Source: Pterobdella sp. o SKG-2022 (Eukaryota; Annelida; Clitellata; Hirudinida; Piscicolidae). Taken from it: a stretch of DNA of 64,000 bases. The stretch spans positions 9,954,772 to 10,018,771 of the forward strand of contig OZ038324.1 of NCBI GenBank assembly GCA_964035795.1. Direction: 5' to 3'. Shown piece after piece: positions 43,001 through 55,000 of this stretch. The first letter of the stretch is position 1, and every line of letters starts with the position of its first letter. The position numbers and the translations under genes were made by a program. Below the pieces are notes generated by a model. That model worked only from the letters and a program-made list of their open reading frames with translations. It ran no database searches and was not told where the DNA came from.

Positions 43001-46000
43001 CCACACAAAACAACTAACTATTTATAAATGAATTGAAACCTTGATGTTTAATGTTAGATCTGGTTCTATGCAAAAAACCAGCAAAAATGTTGTTATCGTG
43101 ATGAAAATGAAGTGCAACAAACTGGATCAATAAGACTTAGTGCGGTAAGGATTTTTCGTTGTAAGTAGCAAGAATCGCAGCTGAACATCTGTCAGAATTG
43201 TAATTAGCTCATTAAAATTCTAGAGTTATTAATTAGTTTATTAATATTTTCTATAAACTCATATCAATATTTTTACGTCATTAGCTCCTTTGCTAGGATC
43301 AATGCTAGTTTTTATCTGGGTTCTGAAATGAAAGATCTATAAAATAATAAGCCAGTCTTATTAGATATTTATTAGAAATGCTTTGAAAAATTACCAAGGT
43401 CAAAAAGTAACATGAATATTGGGGCGTTTATAATTTCTAGTGCTTATATCTTTCCAATAAAAACACCTAGGTTTTGTATCCTTCATTTATATTATATCGC
43501 AAAAAAACCACACTCTCATATTACCTCGAAATAATACCTCAAATTTATACAATTGAACTTTTCAACAACCACAACCCTTCCAGAATCTTGCAAGCCAAAA
43601 GTGCCAGATGTACCAGAAGACTGGGAAACGTGGTCGTTGTGGAAGCTGGAGAAGGGAGAGTGGGTTAGAAGGAGAAGGTGCAAAAACTATGCCCTCGGTG
43701 GTCTGTGTAGAGGACTGGCTGTCCAAAAAAAAAAAATCATTCCTCTCAGAACACCTATGGAGAAATTGCATTGTTAATATATCTTCTTTAATTTGTTCAT
43801 TGAAATTCTCACAGTACTATTCATTAAAAAAATAAGTTATGAAAGTTTGAATAAAAATTAAAAATAATTCAAAATCAAATCAGCATCAAACTCCATTTTA
43901 TTTAAAGGCACATGCAAATCGATAAGCGTCTTGGAGGACTGGGAGAACTGGAGTACCTGGGATGAAGATGACAATGGTTGGGTTCGAAGAAGGAAGTGTC
44001 TAAATATTAATGGACCTTGCAGAGGAAACAGGGAGGAAACATCGTGAGTATTGATTCAATTCTACCTTCATCTTTTTAATCTTCAGTGTATACTTACTAA
44101 TCGTTAGAACATAAAGTTTTATCTAATGCCCTATATATTCATTTCTAATCCACTATGAATAATGAATATCAGGGAGACCGAGCCAGATGAGAATCAGGGT
44201 AGGAAGATGTTCAATTCACTTGTTTAGTTTTTGTTGAAGCTTATTATGTTGAAAGTTTGAAATATCTTCAAGTTTTGATTTTATGTCCTATTTAAAGACA
44301 ATACTAAATTCAAAAGTATTTTAAAATTTCAACATTTTAATTAAATGGTTTGAAACATCGACTTAAAAACCGTTCTAACACCTGCAGAGGTGGATGGAGG
44401 GTGGGGCTTGTGGGGGGACTGGTCACCTAGAAGTGGACTCAAGAACCCTGAACTCATCACTCGAAAAAGACTATGTGACAACCCTAGGCCATCACTCAGA
44501 GGCAAGGAGTGTCAAGGAAAAAATGAAGAGATGCTCTTGATCTTCACAAGTTTGTTGTGCATTTTCAAATTAATTATGGCAGTCTTGTTTTTAATAATAT
44601 TTTTAAAATTTTTATATCAAGTGAAGTTATCAAATTTTAGTTATTTTCTATCAAAGATGAAACTGGAAACACTACAGACACAGACGGGGGGTGGTCACAA
44701 TGGACGGAGTGGACACCTTCAGATGACGTGGCTGAACTTCTTGTTAGAAGCCGTGAATGCAACAATCCACTTCCAAAATATAATGGAAAACCTTGCCATG
44801 GGTTGTCGAAACAGATCGACTCAAAAACCTTGAAGCTGGATGGTAACTGGGGACCGTGGGGTGAATGGTCTGAACATACCCTTAACGGCATCTCCTTCAT
44901 CAACCGCACAAGATTGTGCAATGATCCAGCTCCGACGAATGGTGGTGCAGTTTGTGGGGGTGAAGGTGAACAAATAAATAATCTGTTCAAACCACGAGAT
45001 GGAGGTTGGAGTGAGTGGTCGGAATGGGAATTCGTTGCAAATGAAGTATCCATATTGGAAAGAAGAAGAGAATGTACAAATCCCGAGCCATTGTTGTTTG
45101 GGAGAGAATGCGATGGTAACAAACTTGAGAGGAAAACTGGTTTGAATCCGGTAGATGGACAATGGGGTCCCTGGCAAGCATGGTCGTCTCTAGAACGCAG
45201 AACAAATCCAGAAGAAATTACCAGAAAAAGATTTTGTGACAATCCTACTCCGAGTAACGGTGGAGAATATTGCGCTGGTGTCAATGAAGATTTAAAATGG
45301 GTTTTTACACCCATTAATGGAGAATGGTCCAAATGGGAAGAATGGAGTGACGTGAAACCCGATTCTACTATTGTCACTAGAAAGAGATTTTGTAACGATC
45401 CAAAACCTATTTACAATGGTAAATTTTGCAAAGGATCATCTGAAGAAACAAAAGATATAAACAAAGCAACAAATGGTAATTGGGGAGAATGGTTAGAATG
45501 GAGCGTGATGGAATCAAATGAAAACTCAATAACAGTGAAGCGAGTAAGATACTGCGATAATCCGACGCCAAACAACTCCGGGTTGTTCTGTGAAGGAGTT
45601 GATGAAGAAAAGGAAGAAAGACCAAAAAAGATTGATGGAAGGTGGAGCAAATGGAGTGACTGGTCCAATATCGAGTTGAAAGGCACAAAGATAAGATCAA
45701 GGAGTTGTGCCAACCCTCCACCTGCAAACGATGGTGAAGCGTGTGTAGGTCCCACAAATGAAGAAATTGATGCTCTCAATGATGTTGATGGAAACTGGGG
45801 AGAGTGGAGTAATTGGAAAGACAATAACTTCATTTCAAATCCAAAATTCTCTTATAGAGAAAGAGAATGCTTAGGAAGATCAAACAACGGAAAAGATTGT
45901 TTTGGAAAAAAATACGATTATCTTGTAATGGAAAGCCCTGTAAATGGGGAGTGGAGTGAGTGTAACAAATGGACACCGGTGGACGACTCAAAAGACTATA

Positions 46001-49000
46001 AAAAACGTACAAGAGCGTGCACAAACCCACCACCTTACTATGAAGGAGATGACTGTTTGGGAACTTACTACGAGGAAAAACCGACTGACAAGCCAACCAA
46101 TGGAAACTGGAGTCCATGGGGAAGATGGAAGTTTATAACCAAAGATTTAGTGAGAAGAATAAGAAAATGTGACGATCCTCCTCCGTCTGATGAGGGAAAT
46201 GATTGTTTCGGAGAACCAAGCCAAGAGTACCCTGTTTTCACGCCAGTTGATGGTGGATGGACAAAATGGACTGAGTGGACGAAGATATCAGATGATGATA
46301 CAGAGTCTGTGAGAACACGTGAATGTGTTAACCCAAAACCTCAATATCTGGGTTTGGAGTGTGTGGGACATAGTATAGAGAAGAGAAACGATTTCCCAAC
46401 AAATGGTGGGTGGGGACAGTGGGAGCCGTGGTCAATTCCGAAAAAAGAAAACAATCCTGATACAATAACAAGGAAAAGGTATTGTATAAATCCAGTGCCA
46501 TCAGAAAATGGAGATCATTGCGAAGGTGACGGTGAAGAAGAAATGCCCTTTTACCACCCCATAAATGGGCAGTGGAGTCCCTGGTCTGAGTGGAAGAATC
46601 ATTCGGAACCAGATTTGATGAAAAGAACAAGACAATGTGATAACCCATCTCCACAGTTTGAAGGCAAACCTTGTTTTGGTGTTGATACTGACATTGCTAT
46701 CTTAGATAAGCTCAGAAATGGTTTGTGGTGTCCTTGGAGCTTGTATTCTCCAGTGACACGAACCAGCATACCAGAAGTTATTGAAAGCAGAAGGTACTGT
46801 GAATGTCCTACACCCGCGTTTGGAGGAAAATTTTGTGAAGGTTTAGACTACCAGGAAAAAATAGTTTTCCGTAAGGTAGATGGAGAATGGACGGAATGGT
46901 CATTGTGGACTCCCACAGAAAATGATCCACAAATACTTGTAAGAAAACGAACATGCACAAACCCTTATCCATACTACGGTGGAAACGATTGTTGGGGTCC
47001 AGCCAATGCTACAAAACCTCTGAACGACCCAGTGGACGGAAGGTGGAGTCCGTGGACAGAATGGTCATCTCCACTGTACGTTCAAAACCCCGAACAACTC
47101 GTCTCCAAACGTTTTTGTGATGATCCCGCGCCTGCAAACGGAGGCAGTCCGTGCATAGGTGAAGAGAGACGAACAAAATTATATTTCGATTCTGTGGATG
47201 GAAAGTGGAGTGAGTGGAGTGAATATCTCACCTTTGAAAAAGACCCTAACACACAATATAGAATAAGATCGTGCACAAAACCTGTGCCTCTTTATGGAGG
47301 GAAAAACTGTACAGAACACGATTATGAGATTAAAACAGACGAGGTGAAAGATGGCGGATGGACTCTCTGGTCCTCGTGGAGTGAGCCCAAGAATGACTTC
47401 AACCCAGAAACTCTGGTGAGAAGAAGATACTGCACAAATCCTACTCCTTCGAATGGAGGGAAGCTTTGTGAAGGTTTGGATTATGAAATTAAAGAATATG
47501 GTACCCCGATAGATGGAGTTTGGGCAAAGTGGGGGCCATGGTCTGTCGAAACTGGTTTTAACAACCCAGAAAATCTCACAAGAACTCGAACATGCACAGA
47601 CCCCTCTCCATCTTTTGGAGGTGCAAATTGCGAAGGAGCAGCGACAGAAGAGAAAACGATCGTGAAGATTATTGATGGTGGGTGGAGTCCATGGAGCAAG
47701 TGGTACTGTCCAGACACCATTAAGGTGCCAGACACCTTTGTGAGAACAAGGACGTGCACGAACCCAGCACCTCAGTTTGATGGACTTGACTGCTCTGGGA
47801 AAGCTACTGATGTCTACGTTGTTCCCACAGGTGAGTCATAATGTTCTTATAGAATATTTAATCGTTAATACTGGTTTGAATTTTTGGGACAGCAATTGAT
47901 GGAAAGTGGGGAGTGTGGGGAGAGTGGTCAGAACCGTTGTGGAGGGTGAATCCTGATGTGCTGACTAGAGTGAGAAAGTGTGATAATCCCTCTCCTAAGA
48001 ATGGAGGGAAACGCTGTCTAGGATCTAACAAAGACACTAAATTTGTTACTAAGTGTAAGTCATTTCATATACACATAGTTCTCAAAAATAATTGATTGAA
48101 ATTTCAAAATGAGTGATTACGATTTTGAAATTGTTTCAGTACAAGACGGAAAGTGGTCTGAATGGAGTGTTTGGAGCTTGCCTGTTGGAACTGTACTGCC
48201 ACAAAAGGTCTTTCGAACAAGAACTTGTACAAACCCTGAACCTCTATTTGGAGGCAAAAAATGCCCCGGAAAAGACAAAGAGGATAAGCTACTTAAGACT
48301 TTGGAGCCGGTGGATGGAGGATGGAGCAAGTGGCTTGAATGGTCAGATCCTACAGGCTTCAGAAACCCTGAAAACATAACCAGACTTCGTACTTGCACAA
48401 ATCCTTCACCTTTCATGGGTGGGAAAGATTGTGAAGGTGAGAATTTAGAAGACAAACTGGTGTGGAGGCCGATCGATGGCAAGTGGGGACCGTGGGGTGC
48501 CTGGTCTGAACCTGTTCTGGATGAACTGGTGGAGGTACTGACTAGGAAGAGGTTTTGTAACTTGCCTGCTCCTCAACATGGAGGGGTTGATTGCATTGGA
48601 AAAGATACTCAGAACATGCCTTACTCCAAGCGTAAGATTTTTTATTCATTTCATTTTTTTCAAAAGTTGAAACACCATTTGATGTTGTTGAAGCGATAAA
48701 CGGCAAATGGACACCATGGAGTGAGTGGTCGACACCCACAATGCAGTCAAACCCTGAGGTTCTGATAAGAAGGCGCACTTGCACAGACCCTGAACCTGCT
48801 AATGGAGGTCTGGGCTGTGAAGGGACTCCTTACGATTATAAAAACCTTGAAACACGTAAGTTCAATTCTCAAATTTTCATCTCGAAATATCAGTTAAATA
48901 TTTCAAACCGCATTGTTAAAACATTAATAATATACGATGAACAGCAATCGATGGCAAATGGGGCAAGTGGGAAGCCTGGTCGACTCCCCAAAGAGTTACC

Positions 49001-52000
49001 AACCCAGAGAAGATATACAGAGTGAGAAGGTGTAACGACCCAGCCCCTCTGTACGGGGGCAAGGACTGCAAAGGGCCTTCCATCGAAGAGAATGAGCATA
49101 CCTCATGTGGGTCTATGCTGCATCATTTCGAAACTCAACATCATTATAAATCATTTATTTGGTAGCCTATACTGAGAGCTTGAGTAATAATTTATCAATT
49201 TGTTAGTTCTTGATGGCAACTGGGGCAAGTGGAGTGAGTGGTCGTACCCTGAAGAAGGTCCAACATCGAGCATCATCATCAGGACCAGGGAGTGTGACGA
49301 TCCCAAACCTGAGTTTGGTGGCAAGTATTGTGAAGGAAGTGACAGAGAAGAGACTGTGGTGACCAAGGATTTGCCTGAACGTTAATAAACACTTTTTTTC
49401 ACAAAGTATATAATAGCAAAAAACAATGAGTAGGATTTGAAAGTGAATAATGTTTCATTCTTCATTATTAATCAGTTGCTGAAAAAATTTTCAACAAAAC
49501 ACTTATGAAATGCATTTTAAACTCCCGAACGACAGCGCTGGACGGCAAGTGGGGGCCTTGGAGTGGGTGGTCGGAGGCAGAAGGTCTCACAAACCCAGAG
49601 TCGGTAATTAGGGTGAGAAACTGTGATGATCCAGCTCCTTTGTTTGGAGGCAAGTACTGCCAAGGAGATTCTGTGGAAGTTGAAACCCGTTTCACTCGTG
49701 AGTTCTTTATATTCATTAGCTGCCTTCCTTTTTCCAAGTTTTATAGATGATTATTCAACGGTTTAAAATTCTTTTTTTCATGAATGTTCTTATGACGGTA
49801 TACTTTTCCAGCGGTGAATGGAGGGTGGAGTGAATGGAACGACTGGGCCAAAGTGATTGATGAAGTGATGATAATGAGAAGACAGAGGGTGTGTAACAAA
49901 CCTACTCCAGCTCATGGAGGCAAAAAGTGCATTGGAAAGAATGGTGAAGAGATCTTTCCAGTAGAAGAGGAGGTGGTGGAGTTGACGGATAAAGGAATCC
50001 CCGAACGTTAGTGATCACTGCCATGTTTAAAATTTCCCTCAATAAAGATCGTTATCATAATTAATAATTCATGTTACATTAGAGTTTTTATTTATTAGTT
50101 TGTATTTTAATAAACTTAAATGTTGATATGCTTATAAAACCCTTGAATTGCAGCCATCCCAGGAAAGTGGGGGTCATGGTCGAGCTGGGTAATCGATGAA
50201 TCCCCTACCAATCCAACCAAGAGGAGAAGGTTTCTTACACAAGTCATATAAAACTTCCAGACTCATGAACTCATTATGATTTTCCCAGGCGACGTGTGTG
50301 CGATAATCCAGCCCCATCGTTCAGAGGGTCGGACTGTGAAGGAGATGATGAGGAGGAAGAAATCTATTACCAACGTAAGTGAAACCACCCACATAAGATT
50401 AATTCAAAGCTTGCATATGACTATGTATGATGGATGATTTGATGACCCTCTGCAGCGGTAAATGGCAAGTGGAGCTCTTGGTCTGAATGGTCAGAACCCA
50501 GATTCCTTTACGGCAACTTGAAAGTTCGTTCTATTCCTATAAAAACATACCATGTTCCGCAGAAAATTAATAAAAATTTCTTTAAAACCCTCATATAACT
50601 CACACATTGACCATGAAAACCTAAACTTGAATATAACGAATCTTCAAATCACCGATAAAACATTGGCTTTCATTGTCAAGGTGATCAGACGGAAGCGTTT
50701 GTGCGACAACCCAGCACCATCTCATGGGGGCAAAGAGTGCTTGGGCAAAGATTTCATGGAACTTCCCGTGGTCGCCAACTACACCAGACGTTTGTGGTCT
50801 TTAATAATTTGTTGTTTGTTATTTGAGCTTCTGTGTGGTGAAATTTTATATCCCTGACTTTAACTCATGATTTTATGAAAATGGCTAAAACATTTCTCGT
50901 TCAGCGATCGACGGAGGGTGGACGTTGTGGACTGAATGGTCCACTCCCACTGGAAACACGAACCCTGAAACTGTTACCAGCACCAGGTCTTGCTCTGACC
51001 CCACTCCCGCTTTTGGGGGCAAGGAATGTCTGGGGCAAAAGATCAGAGCCAAAGATATTCTCAACCGTTTGTGATTTGATATTAATAAAGATTAAACTTT
51101 TGAAAATTATTTATTTTAAATAAATGTATGAATCCTCAATTGATGTTTTTAAATTTTAATTGCTATACAAAACATACATAAGCTGTGTCTGAAAAGTTAT
51201 ATTAATAAAGATAATAATGATCGAGATGAGTTAATATACATTTGTTTGCATTGAAAATGAAACAATGATTGGACCCACAGCGATTGATGGCAAGTGGGGA
51301 GAGTGGTGTGAGTGGACAAAAGCAACAGGTCTCACCAACCCGGAAGTGATTAGACGAACAAGAAAATGCAACTCTCCAGCCCCTGAGTACGGAGGAAAAC
51401 CATGCGTTGGCCCTAATGTGCAGAAAAAAGAAATCACTGACGGTAAACTCAATATCTTTTGCGTACTCTCACAATTTTTGAATTGGGTTGTATAAAGTTC
51501 TATTTTAAGCTTAAATTTCAAAAAAATTTCACAATGAAAATATTAGAAAGCTCATAATCTTCATAACATCAACCATTAATGAACCCCAGAGGTAGACGGA
51601 GGCTGGGGTTTCTGGTCTGAGTGGGTAAAGGTGCCCGGAGTGGATGCCATGATGCGCACCAGAAGTTGTGACAACCCCTACCCTCTGTTCGGAGGCAAGG
51701 ATTGTGAAGGTCCCAAGGAGGAGGTCATCAAGATCACTGAGGGCAAGCCTGAAGGTATTTATTAGACTAATAGTAGTCTCAAAAAACCTGTTTCTTCAAC
51801 AAAGTTAATAAAATTATTTATTGCAAAACATAATATTTATTTTCAGATATAGTATAGTTTGCCAATACTTAACTATATTATGTTCCAATAAAAGCGGTGG
51901 ATGGTGGCTGGGGCAAGTGGACCGAATGGGTTTTGACCCGTCAAGACGACACAACAGACACTTACGAGAGAAGAAGAAACTGTGATTTTCCCACGCCTGT

Positions 52001-55000
52001 GTTTGGAGGGAAAGATTGTGAAGGCGATGCCGTGAAAACTTTAACCCTGCCCAAACGTTAGTGACTCTTATGTGTTTTAATTAATGAGGAAGAACTGCAT
52101 TAATGAGAAAAAATCGTATGCATGACCTTTTATGAACTACGGTTTAAATATCAATTAATTTAACCAAGAGGAATTGACCAAAACTTAAAAGCATCAAATA
52201 CACCCACCAGCTGTAAACGGAGGTTGGGGAGAATGGACACCATGGAAGCATATAGATGATGTTGATGGAAAGAAAATCTACAAGAGGACCAGGAAGTGTG
52301 ACCTGCCTCCCCCAAACTTGGTCGGAGATCCATGCGAGGGAGCTGATGAAGAGCTCTTGGCCCTGGATCTAAACCAGCCTCTCCGTTAGTTTATCTGGTT
52401 TTGTTCTCATAAGCGTTGTAGGTGTGTCTTTAGGATGATTTATCTTGATTGATCCAATAATTTCATAAGCTGTGGACGGAAAGTGGGGCAAGTGGAGTGA
52501 GTGGGCTGATGGAAACAATGAGCAGGTACGTAAGAGGTACTGCAACGACCCCAAGCCTCAGTTCGATGGGAGGAAATGTGAAGGACCCAACACTGAAACT
52601 AGAATTAAAAAAGGCGAGTTATGAATGTTTGATTTACATGAAAAATTCTGTTAGGTATTTTTAAAATCTATAATTATTCAATTTGGTAATACCTCCATTT
52701 CTACACAGTTTGTCCTCCAGATTATGCATACCTACCCCAGTCCAACACCTGTTACAAGCTGGTCACCACTCGAATGAGTTGGTTAGGAGGCAAGAGAGCT
52801 TGCCAGCTGATCAATCCAAACCTCCACCCCGTAGTGATCAACAACCAGCTGGAGCAGAAAACTCTTGGAAAATACTTCAATGCTATCAAACGTTGGTTGC
52901 TGTGTTCTAGAGTGATTTTTAAGAAGTGGTTTCTTTGTTAAATAAGTTGATTTTGACAATTTTTTTACGTCGATTTATGGAAGAACTTTAGTAAATTTAT
53001 TGAGCAAAAAAACAGCTAGAAAGTTGATTTTGAAATCTTTTTTAATATCGCATCGCGCAGGGTCGATAAAGGGAAAATGTGCCGATCTCGAGAGTATGTA
53101 CGTGTGGGGAGGTGGCAAAAGGAAGAAGAGCCTCAGCTGCACTCCAAAGAACCCTGATAAGAAAGGAAAAGGTAAACAATGTAGGAAGAAGAAGAACAAT
53201 GGGAAGACATGTGCTTGCACAAAAGATGGTGGAAATTCTTTCATGTGGGTGCCTGACTCCGAGATGGAGCCTCTCAAGATGACTTATCTCAACTGGAAAG
53301 GTGGGTGATACATCTTATATATTATGGGATCACGTTGTAAACTTTAAGAGCGGCTCTTGAAAAATAGAAAAAACTAGTATAATCTGAGATAAAAAATTAA
53401 ATATTCATTTCAAACAATCTTTCAAGAGAACCACCCGTCTAAATACTATGGCAGCGACAAGTGCATGAATTTCGAGGCTGGCACCTTTAAATGGAAATCC
53501 TCTTTTTGTGGGTGCTACCGTGAAGATGAAGAAGTTGATGCCATCACAGAGAAGCCGTGAGTTTCATTTTTGAATAAGTTGTGCTTGAAACTTCTTTTAA
53601 ACCATCCTTAATGATTACTTTCCTATATAAATAGCACTAAAATACTGAAAACTGAACTTACAGAACTGAAATCGAAGATGAATCGGATGCGGACTGCTGG
53701 GAGGAGTGGAGCAAATGGACTGAAGTGACAGGAGAAAACGTCTGGTGGAGAGAAAGGAAGCCCTTAGAATGGCCTTGTCCTGGTAGTTACTATCAACGTA
53801 GGATTCCCGAAGTGGAATGCGATAATGAAGCAAAAGAACTAGAAAACCCAGAACTTGATAATATTTGGAGCGATGATGATGAGGGTGAGTTTGGCATAAA
53901 AATCATGAAAATTTCATGGCTTTGATACTAGTAGTATATATCTTGCATAGCATAATAGTGCTTTTCTATTCTGTAGGTGAGTGTAAAGAAGAAAAACCCG
54001 AAGACTGGGGCTTGTGGGGAATGTGGGAAGCGAAGGTTGGACACTGGGAAAGAAGAAGAGCGTGTTTAAAGGAAGATGGGAAATGTGTGGGAAGAGGTTT
54101 GCACAAGAGAGTGAGGAGGAAATGGCTGATCAGAGGAGCCTGGAAGTTTGATGCCTCGTACGATGGACGTGAGTGCTGATTGTTGTTTGAAAGCTTTCAA
54201 AATCTTGAAATAAAATAAGGTCTTTAACCATTCCTTAAAGACTCTTTGTGAATTAATTAAATTTTTATTCTTTTTTCAAATTTCGATTCGATATTAATTT
54301 CCATTGAAACCTCATAATTTCAGCACCAGAGGATTTGAGTTATTTCACGACCTGGGGCGATTGGGAGGTAGACTGTGCAGGTATTTGGAGGAGGTTCAGA
54401 AGCCGCATGAGGCCTGGGCCTTGCAAGGGAAGGATCTCTGAAGTAAAGAGGCTGACATCTGACGAGGAACTTGAAAAATGTTGGGTTCATGACAGGAACT
54501 ACGAAGAAGGTTTTTTTTTAACTAATTTCAAAAGCTTCATAAAGGTTTCAAGTGAAAAATTAATGACTCTCACTTTGGCTCATGACTTGAAGATGTGTTG
54601 GAGGTACCTGAAGACTGGGAGAGCTGGAGTGTCTGGAGTGATGACGTGGATGGCTGGTGTTTAAGGATTCGATTGTGCAAGGGAGAAAAGTGTAGAGGAA
54701 GAGACTTTGAAAGAAGAAAATTGAGCAAAGAATGTAGAGATGCTGGAGAAGGAAAAATGGTGGTGAGCTGCAAAGAGTGGTCTCTTGATAGAGGTTGTAT
54801 GCCATGATTTCTATCTTTACAAATCTCGCTTTCAAATTATAATAATACTCATTGCAAAAAGTTGCTTAGTTCGAGTATAAGTTCGACTAAACACATTCAT
54901 ACAAAATTATAACGACCGTAATGTATCAGATTTGGGAGATAAGAATGAGCAGTACTGGGGGCCATGGTCAGACTGGAAACCTATAAGAAACAATAAACTA

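Noticed and set aside
42645..43583. Possible missed exons in the longest TSP1-gene gap before the big exon
   Set aside because: I looked for W-x2-W-x2-W units and K/C peptides with phase 1 borders and found none; the phases of the flanking exons already match.
44637..45377. 246-codon ORF on the minus strand
   Set aside because: Antisense shadow of the repeated TSP1 exon; repetitive composition mirrors the plus-strand units.
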